In this document: piece after piece, positions 10,758 through 22,355 of the stretch | Numbering within the stretch: position 1 is the stretch's first letter | Layout of the letters: each line of letters opens with the position of its first letter | DNA from: Holtermannia corniformis | Lineage: Eukaryota > Basidiomycota > Tremellomycetes > Holtermanniales | Direction: 5' to 3' | DNA length: 64,000 bases | Assembly (NCBI GenBank): GCA_001599935.1 | Contig: BCIJ01000007.1 | Span: 729,838-793,837, forward strand | Translations under genes and position numbers: made by a program | The notes under the pieces: model-generated | The model's input: only the letters and a program-made list of their open reading frames with translations | Databases searched by the model: none | Told to the model about the DNA's origin: nothing

Positions 10758-13700
10758 TCACGAGACGATGTTCGGGCTGCCACGCCCTCCGGTGCCCGAG
10801 CCGAGGTGCGACGAGCTTCCGTTACGCGGGAGCGTCGTGGACGAGCTTTGACGTGGGAGATTGTTGGCACTGCCCAGCGGGCTTGACCTCGGACTGCCGC
10901 CACTCTTGCCGCGGCGATGACCTTGTTCGTCTTGCATCGATTGTACGCGCGAGCGTGCTTGCGGTTGAGGTTGCGCATACTGGCCGCCGTAGTTGCTGCC
11001 GCCGCCTGGTGACTCGGCGTACGGCATGCCTCCGCCCGTTGCCATCGGATGCAGCATTGGGGATTGACCGGGTGACTGCCAGGGCATACCCATGCCCATG
11101 CCCATGCCCATAGGTGGCATCATGCCCATCCCCGGCATCATGCCCGGATAGGCGCCAAAGCCACCCATACCGCCCATCATGGGCGGCGACGACGCACGTC
11201 CGTTCGTATCCTGGGGATGATCGCCAGCCTGCGAGCCTGCCGCCGACATGGACATCATTGCTTGCTGGTAGGCGAACTGGGCGGCCATCATTGCCTGCTG
11301 TTGTGCGTATGGGTTCATTCCCCCAGGCCACATCATGCTCGAGTTCTACGCAGAGTCAGTCTGGGCTTTGTCCAGATATGCAACTCACGTTGTAGCCCAT
11401 AGGCCCGGGGTTTGCCATGCCCGAGTAAGGCCGTTGATACGGGTTTCCGCCGCCGTACACGTCCTGACCACCGCCGTATTGGGACATGTGCTCAAGCTGC
11501 TGCTTCTGCAACTCGTCAATCTTGCGCTGGCGCTCCTCCTGCACGACCATCAGCTCGCCGAATGCAAGAGACGAACAATGTCACCCACCGCAAGACGGCG
11601 CTCACGCTCGCGATCCGTCAAAGTAGCCCCGATGCCTCCCGCATGCTGCCTGTCGCGCTCGTGCGCCGTGATAGCACCGAGCAGTCCGCTCTGTGGCGGA
11701 GGCGGCTTGTTCGGGACGTTGATCAGAGAGCTACCCGTCTCCCGCGCCAATTCTTCCTGTTTGCGCGCACTACGGTCCTCCTTGTCCTGAAGCCCCGCTT
11801 GCAGCAGTCCATGCGGTGCAAAGGCCTTTGTGAGGTGCGCCGAGGGCTCAATGGTGACAAACTTGTCCGACTTGTCAGCATCGAGTCCGTGTTCGGCATC
11901 AAAGTTGGCGTTCCACATTGTACTTCGGTGCGTGTTGGGACGAGGGCGCTGCTCCGGGCGTGCTGGACTGTGTGATTGCGCCCGTGCTTCGTCAAAGGCG
12001 GAGCTGTATAGTGACTCGCGAGGGGAAGCAGCACTGCCAAAGCTGTCACGCCGACCGCGACCTTCTTCGCCGATACGTGGAGGTGCTGGAAGGCCAGCGT
12101 GTGCAGCCATGGACACTGCGCGAGATTGTTCCGTAGCGCGCTGCGATGGTACCGACGGTCCCGCCATGGATGCTGCTCGGGGTTGATCGTTGACACCAGG
12201 GATGGGCGGTAGCGTGCGCGAGGCCGATCGACTGCCGGCAGCTTCGGTCGCTGGCAAAGGACGAGGAGGTTGGCCAACACCAAGTTGACCTTGAGCCTGC
12301 AGTGGCTCTCGCTTTGAAAGCTCTGGTGAATCGTCCTCAACGACATCTTGATCATCGTCTTCGTCACTGCTGCCGCTCCAGGCACCTCGGGCAGGCTTGG
12401 CTACTCTCTTGCCTTTACCGGGCAGCGTCATGGCCTGATGGTGGTGCTGTGCAGCTGCCTCGGCGCGAGCCTTGCGTTCAGCCGCACCCTTGGTCGGAGC
12501 GAATGAGGACGGGAAGGCGGGAGGCGGCGGGTGATCAGGCGTGCTACGTGCCACCTTGGACTTGACCGGCGAAGACTGTTTGTCGAGGAACGTCAACGCC
12601 GCGACCGCGTCGTCGCCCAAGTCGGCGTGTGAGGCGGATGCAGGCAAGCTTCCACGCGATGGGGTTTCATCAACAGGGGTTGCGAGATCCATTACCGGTG
12701 GCAAGGCACGAGGCGCGCCAGCGTCCGACGCTTGGCGACGTGGTGGAAGAGCTCTGGCGCCGGATGGCTTGCGACCAAGAGGTCGAGTGAGGTCAGGCGG
12801 CGATCGGGCCTTGGCGGGCTCGCTCGGCGGCGTTTGGCTCGGTAGCTGCGAAAAGTCTGTGATGATGCTCGGTCTGGTCGCCGCAGCACCAAGCTTTGGG
12901 CTTCCTTCGCCATAGTCGTCTTCGTCGCTTGACCCGTAGTCGCCGGAACGTGCTGCCTGGCGGATGTGGCTGGTTGACGTCGGCTGCTCGGCCGACTCGG
13001 CCTCATCCTCGTCAACCATGTTCATAAGGTAGCGTGCAGCCGGCTCGTCCTGAATATTGCTTCCTTGATTGAGATGCTCGGACGAGTGTGAGACGCGCAG
13101 AGGCCTCGGCGAGAGTACAGCAGCCGGCGGTGACGACTTGATCGCCGAAGCTTCGGGGGAACCTATTCTCCGCGATGCAGGCGGGGTAGCAGTCGGCGTG
13201 ATGCTCATGCGCGCTTGGGGCGAAGTGTGCGGGTTGGGGAAGCTCGATACCGTCGAGGGTGACGCAATGACCTCCAGTGGCAGCGCAATGTCCTTTGGTG
13301 GCGCGGATGGCGCTGCGTCGTAACCTCCGACAGGCGGCGACGATGGCTTGGATCGAGTGTACAACGTAGCCTGGGGTGAGATGCCCGTCTCTTGCGACCA
13401 AGCTGTCGGCGTCGGCGGTTCGATCGAACCCTTTTTACCTGCCGGCGGCTGCTCTTGCGACGTGGGCATGCCCATATCGTTCAACTCGCCCCGCTGAGTC
13501 GCAACAGACACGTCGAGTGGCGGCGACTGCGCCTGAGGCGAAGTAGTCCATTCCTTGGCGTCGTTGATCGGAGCCAAGCGCTGACCTTGTCCGTCGCTGG
13601 CGCTGCTCTCTGATCCGCGTGAAGCATAGGTGCGTGACGAACCCCCGCTGAGTGCCTTGACGCGGTCTATGGGCGCGGGCGCCACAGAGCTCGGCACATA

Positions 13701-16630
13701 TCGCGCAGAGCCTGCCGTGCCCGTACTGCTCTGCCTACTTGCATCGGTTCGCTCGGTGATTGGGGTCAGCGAGCGCGGACCATCATCGGCGCCTCTCGCG
13801 TCGTCTCCGCTAGGGCCGTCGAAGGACAACGGTGGGAGCTGGAACGAGTTTCGAGACTGCTGCTGCTGTGGGCTCGGTCCGCGCTTGGGCTTGTCGCTAT
13901 CGCCCGAGTCATTCGACCGGCGCCCAGCTTGTGCTTGCGCTTGAGCCGCTTGCTGCCGAGGGGATGACGGCTGGGCTTGATAGCCGGCCTTTTCGTTGGC
14001 GGGTGGCGGGGCCGGCGCAGCCAAGACATGACCTTGAAGTTGACGATGGACGAGAACCTGGAACCCGCGGCGGATCTCGGAAAGGTGTTCGGTTCGGAAG
14101 TCGGCGGCCATTGCGGCGCCGGTGTCAATGAAGAGACGCTGCCGATTCAGCTCGCAGTCGAACGCTGTTCAAGGTACTCACACCACGGTTCGGGCCATGA
14201 GGGTATGCAAAGTACAGACTCTTTGGATCCAGCGGGTCCCACGTGTACCGATCCGAGCGACCATACAGCCGGAAGACATCATGGAATCCTTGTCCGGTCG
14301 TCAGCTTGGAGATGACAGATGGCACAACGCCAACTCACCAACGACCCAACGCATCATATCATTCAGCAATGTCACATTGCCCATCTCTTCCGGGAAGACG
14401 GCCGACGGCGGCGGGACCACGGCCTCGTCTTCCGGCCGCTCGGGCATGATCATTGCCCAACCCGATTCGCGCAGGCGACCTTCAACCGCGACCATATCGC
14501 CGCCGACGCGTCCCACGACCTTGAGCAAGTTGGATTGACCGATCAGCTCGAGGTGTTCTGGGTACACTGCGAAACTGTGCGTTATTCAGTTCGAGCTCAT
14601 CTTGAAGCGCGGCGACGTACGCTTGCGTCACGTTGGTCATTGTTAGAACCGGCGGGAAAGCCGGGCCGCCCTTGTTGACCTTTGCGGCATGGTGCTTGGG
14701 TGGCGAAGAGTAGAAGCAAGCAGTCGCGACCGCTGACGGGTCGGCTTGGTGCGCGGGAGCATGGTGCTCCTTGTCTTTCTCCTTGTCACCGCCCATGCCA
14801 AAGAACGAGCGCCGTCGCTTCTCCTTGCCATCTTTCTCCTCTTCCTTGCTCGCTGATACACCGCCACCGGCGACCGTCAAGACGGCCCAAAGGCGCTTCC
14901 ACTCGGTCCCACCCATGACCCTGACCCTGACCCAGCCCTCGAGCCGACCGCGCGTAAGTGGGCTCTTGGGCTCTAAAACCTGACCAGGTTTACCAGAGTA
15001 AAAAGTCTTGAGGATGTGGCCTGTGTAGATCTCTTCTAGTCGAGACTTTTCATATGCCGAGAGACGGAGGGCCGTGACCCACTGTGCGAGGTCGCGCTCG
15101 GAAGGACATGAGAAGAGCATCCTGTTTGAGCCGGCGGTGTTGAGGCTGAAGACGTGTGGGTGGGGTTTGGATGTCGGGCGATGAGGTGGCGGTGGGAGAG
15201 GCGCGAGGATCTCGAGCGACTACGGGGGTGAGCGGGGCGATAGCAGGTTACAGGCAGCGAACCGAGTCTGTGACATTGTAGTACGTCGGTGGCACCTTTT
15301 CGCCTTTGGCTGCCGCCGTCCGAGTCTCCTTCATCGACCATAGTGCTAGCGATCTATCAGCGCCTCCTCAACCCAAAGCAAAACCTGCTCACACAAAGAC
15401 GTGCCCGCCAACTGCAGCCAAGAGCTGTCCCAGTCATTGTGAACACTGCCTGGCGGACCTTGCCTGCGAAGCGTCAGCCCCGGCTTCACTCGCAACCGCA
15501 TCAACCGACTTTGGCGGCCCTCCTGAGCTCGTCTTTGCCACAATCATATCGAGCTCTGGTGGTGAAGCACCATATACTTTGGCAGGCTGCAACCCAATGA
15601 GCTCGACAATCGGTTGGAACGGCCGTGTCCAAGCCGCTGGCGGTGGTAGGTCCGTGCCCGGGGCCTGACCAATCGTCGTGGGCGGGGTTGCGTCTCCCGA
15701 CGACGGTGCAGAGCTCTGCTTGGGCGGCGCAGGCGGTCCCGGACTGCCGCGAGGTGTAGAATGCGACGAGTCTGTGCGAAGTCGACCGCCTGGGGTCTGG
15801 GTGTGATCCGAGGTCGAGGCTGGGTCTGAGCCTGTACTGTTGCTATGACTGTTACCTGCCCCGCCGCTGAGAGAAGACTGCAAGGTCGGTCGCTGGGTTG
15901 GGAACCCCATACTCTGGCTTCGATCGCCCATGCTGCCGCCGGTCGACTGCGCAGGTCCATTCGGTTGAGGAGACGAAACGACGCGTTGACCGTTACCATT
16001 ATTCCAGTCTTGAGGCTGAGCTGGGCCTTGCCACGACTGTGACGGTCTTCCATTAAACGACTGCATCTGAGCTTGGTTCATTGATTGCGAATGCGGGATG
16101 GCAGGAGCCGGATAGCGGTTATCGTGCAAGTCGCGGGATGGGATCTGGAACGAGGAGCGGGGACCTGCAGGCGGGGACGGCGAGTGGTGATGATCTTTCT
16201 GTGAGGAGGATAGATAGTCAGCGTGTGTGACTGGTGATGATGGCGAGAGAGGAGTCTGAGGCGACACACATGGCTGCGGGCCGTGCACAGCAAGCTTGTC
16301 GAGCAGAGCATACGAAGCCGCACGACCCTACCTGATCCCACCCACTGCAGTTGCCTACGTTTCGCTGATTACATCCCCTCCCTAGGCCTAGCATCTCATC
16401 CGCACCCCACGTCCAAGGTCCAAGCTCATCCAACAGGTTGCCAAACCCAAACTCACATCCTCCTTCTTGCCCGACAACAGTCCAAACAGCCCACTGCGCC
16501 TCCTGTCCTTCTTCACGCTGGCCGTATCATGCGACTCCCTGCTCGCGGTCCGATCGACCGCGGCCGTGCCATTCTGATACTCGGGTCCAGAGTGCGAGTG
16601 CGAGTTTGTCCGAGTCCGAGGGCGGAACAT
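10758..16630 (-). CDS. CAF120: Large PH-domain protein of the CAF120/SKG3 family
   Basis: About 1,750 residues over roughly ten exons. A basic/Ser-rich N-terminus (RRRSGLFGLLSGKKED) and a Gln/Pro/Ser-rich spacer precede a split PH-like region: WLQLAGTSLSLWSMKET, KVPPTYYNVTDS, then FSLNTAGSNRMLFSCPSERD and WVTALRLSAYEKSRLEEIY. A conserved block follows (EGWVRVRVMGGTEWKRLWAVL, about 14880-14950; VYPEHLELIGQSN; GFHDVFRLYGRSDRYTWDP; RLFIDTGAAMAADFRTE). The rest is a long disordered Ser/Pro-rich region, a short coiled coil (EERQRKIDELQKQQLEHM) and a Met/Gly/Gln-rich tail. Fungal relatives are cell-periphery or bud-neck proteins, one linked to the CCR4-NOT complex. An in-frame non-ATG extension exists above 16630. 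A 34-nt intron (15425-15458) is my least certain junction. Confidence 0.82.
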
Positions 16631-16924
16631 TGTTGACGGTCCTGCGTGATCAGAGCCGAGGTGAGGCTGGTGCTGCGCTGTGCGCTCGACCGTGTGCGGA
16701 TCCAGGTTTGCGTCGAGGTTGGTGGACGTGCACGAGGCGGTGCCGACTGTACAACCACGTGGAGCGATCAAGACGTCAGCACCGAGCGAGCTGACAAGCT
16801 GCAGAGCGTGGAGCGGATAGGAGTGCGCATAGTAGTGTAGCCGCCTGTCAAGGGTATCGCATCTCCCCCATCGAGCTATGCGTAATCGTACAAGAAGCCG
16901 CCCAGACCAATCCCAAGCCGAAGC

Positions 16925-17640
16925 CTAAGCCTTGAGGGCGAACTCTGCGCAGCGTCAGCACGTGTTGATTGTCTCGTGCGACCAGCGCAGTCGGCAACAT
17001 GCGATTGCCGACAGGCAGAGGCGTCTGACAGACGTGTACTCACTCCTGGTAGGGAAGTGGATGGCCTTCTTGTGCGCCTTCTCGGTGACGAGCGAGTCCT
17101 CGTGCTTGGTCAGCCGGCGGCGGATGGCACGCGTCTTCTTGTGGCGGAGGTCGAGGGGGAGGTCTATGGTGCAGCGTTAGTGCGTGAGTCGCGTCACCCG
17201 GCTCGTCCTTATGCGCCAACGCGTAGACAGCTTTGTAGAGCGAGCTACCATGACCAAGCGACACGAGGACGAGCGATGCGCAGGCGGTACACGTACACTT
17301 GGAGTCCTTGTAGAACTCGCGCAGGTTTTGCCTTTGCTTCTGGTTGATGACGGTCAGGACACGGGCGATCGACTTGCGGACAGTGTTGCTATTGACGACA
17401 TCAGCGCTGTTCAGTCTCCGTCTCGTACGCGGCTGCCGCCCAAAACCGAGCGATTCGGTCTGGAAAGGTTCCTTGCGCAGCCGCGCTTACAACGCACATC
17501 TTGGTGACCTTTGCGGCGGAACCACCGGCAATCTTCTGGACGCGGAGCGAGGCGAGCTCAGTCTTGAGCTCGGTCAACTGCTTGAGCAGGTCCGTCTTGG
17601 TCTTGGACTGGAGCTCGAACGCGCGGATCTTGGACGACAT
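16925..17640 (-). CDS. RPL35: 60S ribosomal protein uL29 (L35)
   Basis: Product starts [20 protein letters not shown], with [20 protein letters not shown], then [49 protein letters not shown] and the end EFALKA. This matches uL29 along its full length (about 123 residues). Three introns: about 17406-17493 (after VTKM), a 135-nt one between KDSK and DLPLDL, and one before the last short exon. Ribosomal protein introns often host snoRNAs. I saw no obvious C/D box pair in these. It lies head-to-head with RAD23. Confidence 0.95.
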
Positions 17641-18234
17641 TTTCGGCTGAGGTGGGTGTCAGTGACCGTTCGGCAGTAGGGGTGAGGGCCTGGTATTCAT
17701 CGTTCACCAAGTCGGATGGTTGGGAGGACAACAGGACCGCAGGGCGGCGCGCTGTAACACCAAAGCTAGAGACGACACAACCTGCACAGAGTACCAGCTC
17801 GTACTCTGTCGACTGGCGTCACCTAGTTGTTGAACCGCCTGCCCCCTCTGGTCCATCCATGATCTCCGTCCGCATCCGTTCCCTCTGGCCGCCGTATTCT
17901 TGCCCATCCCGCTTGCGCCTGTCCTCTTCTCTTCCCTATCAAACTGGCATAACTTACCTTGTCGAGTCTTGACGATGGAGAAAGACTGTTCGCTCTTTAC
18001 TCGAAAACGGCGTGCAGGGCGAGTGTGGCACCGAGCGCGCGACCGAGCGGGAGTAATTGGAGAGGGGGGTTGCGAGTTTTTCGTCCGGTCGGCGGCGTTT
18101 GGCGGTGTTATGTTCGCCAGGGGGTTGACAATGTGGCGGTGTTACTGGGTCGCAGTAGGCGCGCTCGCACGGTTCGTCATCCCCTGCGAGTCGAGTGGTC
18201 GCACAGAGCACTGTACCACTAGAACATAGTCACC
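17641..18234. promoter_or_regulatory. Divergent promoter region between RPL35 and RAD23
   Basis: About 600 nt between two divergent housekeeping genes, so it must carry both promoters and 5' UTRs. No coding exon or clear TATA element was recognised. Confidence 0.5.
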
Positions 18235-20032
18235 ATGGTCAAGCTCACGCTCAAGACGGTGCAGAACAAGGTGTGTTCTGTCCAGAGGCGATCACCGACA
18301 TGAGCTCAAGGACTGACATCTGGTCAGCTATTCAACGTCGAGGCCGAGGATGGCGAGACGGTCAGTATCGCTCGAGCGCCGACTGGGCCGAGACGCCCGT
18401 CATCAGCAGTCACACACGCTGAGACGGCTCCATCTTTGTCGATTCAAGCTCTCTAGCTCACACTTGTCCAGATTGCCGACCTAAAAGCCAAGATCCACGC
18501 CGCCCAGGGCTTCCCCGTAGACCTCCAAAAGATCATCTACTCTGGTACGTCTCGCTTGCATGCCTTGACACAGCTATGCTCCTAGTTGATGGCGATTACA
18601 TCGGCTGACATGCAACCAGGCAAGATTCTGTCAGATGCCTCGACCGTTGGCTCGTACAAGATCAAGGAAAAGGACTTTCTCGTCGTCATGGTCTCCAAGG
18701 TTGGTCGCGCTCAGGTTGATACGCTGCGAGAGGACAGGACTGATCAGCTACACTCTATAGCCAAAAGCTGCGCCTGCGCCTGCCCCGACGCCGGCTCCAG
18801 TACCAGCCGCCGAGCCTGCCGCTTCAACGTCCGCCCCTACCGCTGAATCCTCATCAGCGCCCATCGAAGTCGATCCCGCGCCAGCCGTACCCGTCGAACA
18901 CCCAACAGGCCTCCACGGCGGATCGTTTGGTACGTAGCTCACGCTCTGCACTACCCGCCACCGTGCTGATCACCATTCAGTCTCTGGCCCGGCATTGCAG
19001 AACGCTATCGACAGCATGGTCGAGATGGGTTTCGAGCGCGACCAGGTCATGCGCGCGCTCAAGGCTAGCTTTAACAACCCGGACCGCGCCGTCGAGTACC
19101 TCATGAACGTACGTCAGAGACTTGTCATGGGCCGTGGCTGGCTTCAGGTGCTAACGTCGCCACAGGGCAATATCCCCAACGTCGAGGCGGCGAGTGCGCC
19201 GCCACAATCTGCGCAGACTGTATGTTACCCCGAAGACGGTCCGAGTCAGTGTTGACCTGGCGCCTAGCCCGCCGCCACCGCCGCGCCTGCTGCCAATGCG
19301 CCTGCTGTTCCTGCTGTTCCCGCTGCTTCCGCGCCAACGTCGGGTGGCTCGTCGGACAACTTGTTTGCTGTACGTTGCCCTCGGCGCGTGCAGAACTTTA
19401 CTGATGGGTACAATAACAGGCTGCCGAGGCTGCCAGTCAGTCAACCGCCGTGTGCCCAAATCAACACTGATCGACCCAGTGAACCGGGACAGAGGAGGTG
19501 GTGCCGCGGGTGGTCTCGCTGGCCCGGCCAATGACGCTAGTGCCGCTGAGCAGGCCATGGCGGACATTGGCAACATGCCAGTCGTTCAACGAATGCGAGC
19601 CGTCAGTACACTGTTTGATCCCGGATCACACCCGCTGACACTGCCATGCAGCTCGTGCAAGAGAACCCGGCAATGCTTCAACCGCTGCTGCAGCAGATTT
19701 CGACGACCAACCCGCAGCTCGCCCAGATCATCAACATGCACCCGCAAGCGCTGTACGACCTGCTCGGTGTCGCCGAAGAGGGCGATGACGGCGAGTACGC
19801 CGAGGGCTCCCAGGTCATGCAGGTCAACCTGACACAAGACGAGGCTGCCGCCGTCGAGAGGGTGCGCTGATCTCGTATCGTTGAGCCGAGAGCGAGCTGA
19901 CGGGTCGAAACCGCATAGCTCGAAGCGCTCGGGTTTGAACGCCAGATGGTGCTGCAGGCCTACATGCTCTGTGACAAGAACGAGGAGCTCGCCGCCAACT
20001 TTTTGTTCGAGGCCGGTGAGGACGACATGTAG
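18235..20032 (+). CDS. RAD23: UV excision repair / proteasome shuttle protein RAD23
   Basis: Domains in order: ubiquitin-like domain ([53 protein letters not shown]); Ala/Pro linker; UBA1 ([20 protein letters not shown], about 18990-19110); a Pro/Ala-rich linker; XPC-binding domain ([26 protein letters not shown]); C-terminal UBA2 ([20 protein letters not shown]), ending AGEDDM. This is the full architecture of Rad23, which carries ubiquitylated cargo to the proteasome through its UBL and stabilises Rad4/XPC in nucleotide excision repair. Around nine short introns. The first splits exon 1 after VQNK. Length about 370 residues, normal for the family. Confidence 0.95.
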
Positions 20033-20363
20033 CGTGCATGAGGACAGGCCGGATGATGGGACACGATGCTACGAGATGAGCCCTGGCTCGACAAAGCCGA
20101 GGCGAGCGCCACTGGGCCCATTGTGTGATTATCCGACGCGGATCATTCTTTTCTTATCTCCCAAAACATTTTCACCCCCCGCCACCGCCCACCCGGTACG
20201 CACGCCGGCGAGAGCAAGACGGTCCCGTAGCCTGCCCTTCTGCATCCTTGCGGTCTTGTACCACAACACCACTAGTAGCTACCAACACTCGCACTCAAAA
20301 GAAGAGAGATCGCTTCGGTCTTGAACAGACGGAAGCTCTCACGGACAACCCCAAAAAGACATT
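20033..20363. promoter_or_regulatory. Promoter / 5' UTR region of eIF4A
   Basis: About 330 nt between RAD23 and the eIF4A start. The part from about 20150 is CT- and C-rich on the plus strand (pyrimidine tract near 20155-20200), as often seen upstream of highly expressed fungal genes. No gene seen. Confidence 0.45.
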
Positions 20364-21456
20364 ATGGCAGAGTGAGTCGGTCGGTATGGCGCGCTGACCT
20401 GGTCGGCATCCAGTAGCTGGCTAATGGCGCACAACGCGGTGACCTTGTGGTCCCGTCCTCGTCGTCTGGTCTCAGCTGCTGCGCGATAGCCGGCTAGGAT
20501 GCTTGCCACCTGGTCACCCTGTTCAAACATGCTGACGAACCGCTCTCTCCCTTTCTCTCTCCTTTGCCTACCTTTGCCACTCAGCGTTAACAACCCCGAG
20601 GGCGGCCTCGACATCGAGGAGTCCCAGATCGAGTCCAACTGGGACAAGGTCGTCGACAAGTGAGTCGGCTACGGATTCGACTCGGTCCCGCGCTGACCCA
20701 GTGCCAGCTTTGACAACATGGACCTCAAGCCCGAGCTCCTCCGTGGTATCTACGCCTACGGTTTCGAGCGCCCGTCTGCGATCCAGCAGCGCGCGATCAT
20801 GCCCGTGTGCACTGGCCGCGACGTGATTGCCCAGGCTCAGTCGGGTACCGGCAAGACTGCCACGTTTTCCGTCTCCATCTTGCAGCGCATCGACACGAGC
20901 GTCAAGAAGACTCAGGCGCTCATCCTCGCACCGACCCGTGAGCTCGCCCAGCAGATTCAAAAGGTCGTCATCGCCCTTGGTGACTACCTCAACGTCGACT
21001 GCCACTCGTGTGTCGGTGGTACCGCCGTCCGCGAGGACATTGCAAAGCTCAACGAGGGCCCGCACGTCGTCGTCGGGACCCCCGGCCGTGTGTTTGACAT
21101 GATCAACCGTGGCGCGCTCAAGACGGACGGCGTCAAGATGTTCTGCCTCGACGAGGCCGACGAGATGCTCTCGACCGGGTTCAAGGACTCGATCTACGAC
21201 ATCTTCCAGCTCTTGCCGGCCGAGACCCAGGTCGTCTTGCTCTCGGCTACCATGCCCAACGACGTTTTGGAGGTGACGAAAAAGTTTATGCGTGACCCGA
21301 TCCGCATCCTCGTCAAGCGCGACGAACTCACGCTCGAGGGTATCCGCCAGTTCTGTGAGTGCCTGCAGGATGCACCGGACCGGGCTGACTCGCACAGACA
21401 TTGCCGTTGACAAGGAGGACTGGAAGCTCGACACGCTTTGCGACCTGTACGAGACG

Positions 21457-21488
<32 letters not shown>

Positions 21489-22014
21489 GACCCGCAGGAA
21501 GGTCGACTGGCTCACCGAGAAGCTCCACGAGCGCGAGTTTACTGTTTCGGCCATGCGTTAGTCTAGTGTCCTCGCTCGCGATCGCACCACTGACGGCCGC
21601 AGACGGCGACATGGACCAGTCTCAGCGCGAGGTCATCATGAAGGAGTTCCGTTCGGGCTCTTCGCGTGTCCTCATTGCCACCGACTTGCTTGCTCGCGGT
21701 ATCGATGTCCAGCAGGTCTCGCTCGTCATCAACGTGTGTAGCCTGCCAGTGCGCAGTGTACGTTTGCTGACACGCCCAGTACGACCTGCCTCCTTCAAAG
21801 GAGAACTACATCCACCGCATCGGTCGTGGCGGTCGTTTCGGCCGCAAGGGTGTCGCCATCAACTTTGTCACCACCGAGGACGTCAAGATGCTGCGCGAGA
21901 TTGAGACGTTCTACAACACCCAGGTGGACGAGATGCGTGAGTGATCGCGTGGGCTGCGCATTGACCGGGACACTGACGCCGCGCTCAGCGCTCAATGTTG
22001 CCGACCTCATCTAA
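20364..22014 (+). CDS. TIF1: Translation initiation factor eIF4A (DEAD-box RNA helicase)
   Basis: Spliced product [21 protein letters not shown] followed by all DEAD-box motifs: Q motif ([13 protein letters not shown]), I (AQSGTGKT), Ia (PTRELAQQ), Ib (TPGR), II (DEAD), III (SAT), IV ([13 protein letters not shown]), V ([10 protein letters not shown]) and VI ([13 protein letters not shown]). It ends LNVADLI. Length is close to 400 residues and the sequence is near-canonical. As the eIF4F helicase it unwinds 5' UTRs during ribosome scanning. Exon 1 is 8 nt (20364-20371), followed by a ~213-nt 5' intron; four more short introns interrupt the helicase core. Confidence 0.97.
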
Positions 22015-22355
22015 GCGCAGCGAGAGGGCTTGTAAGCAGAGACGCGGCCAGAGGGCGTAGTAGATCTGTTGTGGCTTTGTGGAGCTATTATGTGACTCTT
22101 ACCTCGCATCTTTTGCTGCGCTGAATGGCGTTGGTGCCTGATCCCTCGCGGCGACTTGATCGGGCGTTTGCTCGCGGTAGAGACGTTGTCGAGCGACGCC
22201 GACACCGTCGTCGAGGCCTGTAGACGGACGGTACGCTACCAAGAGACCCGTACCGTCCTGGTCCGCTCGACCGCACACGCCAATTGCCAAGAACGACCGG
22301 CACGGACCCGCAGCACGAGCTAGCGGTCAGCGCTCCTATCGGTCAAACATCCACC
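22015..22355. other. Intergenic region between eIF4A and the GT61 gene
   Basis: About 340 nt with the eIF4A 3' end and the GT61 promoter. An in-frame ATG at 22284 could extend the GT61 protein by 24 residues. Nothing else is recognised. Confidence 0.4.

Noticed and set aside
17150..17490. Possible intronic snoRNA in RPL35 introns
   Set aside because: No convincing C box/D box pair or H/ACA fold could be seen by eye.
20568..21554. 328-codon minus-strand ORF antisense to eIF4A
   Set aside because: Shadow frame of the strongly codon-biased eIF4A gene. No independent motif.
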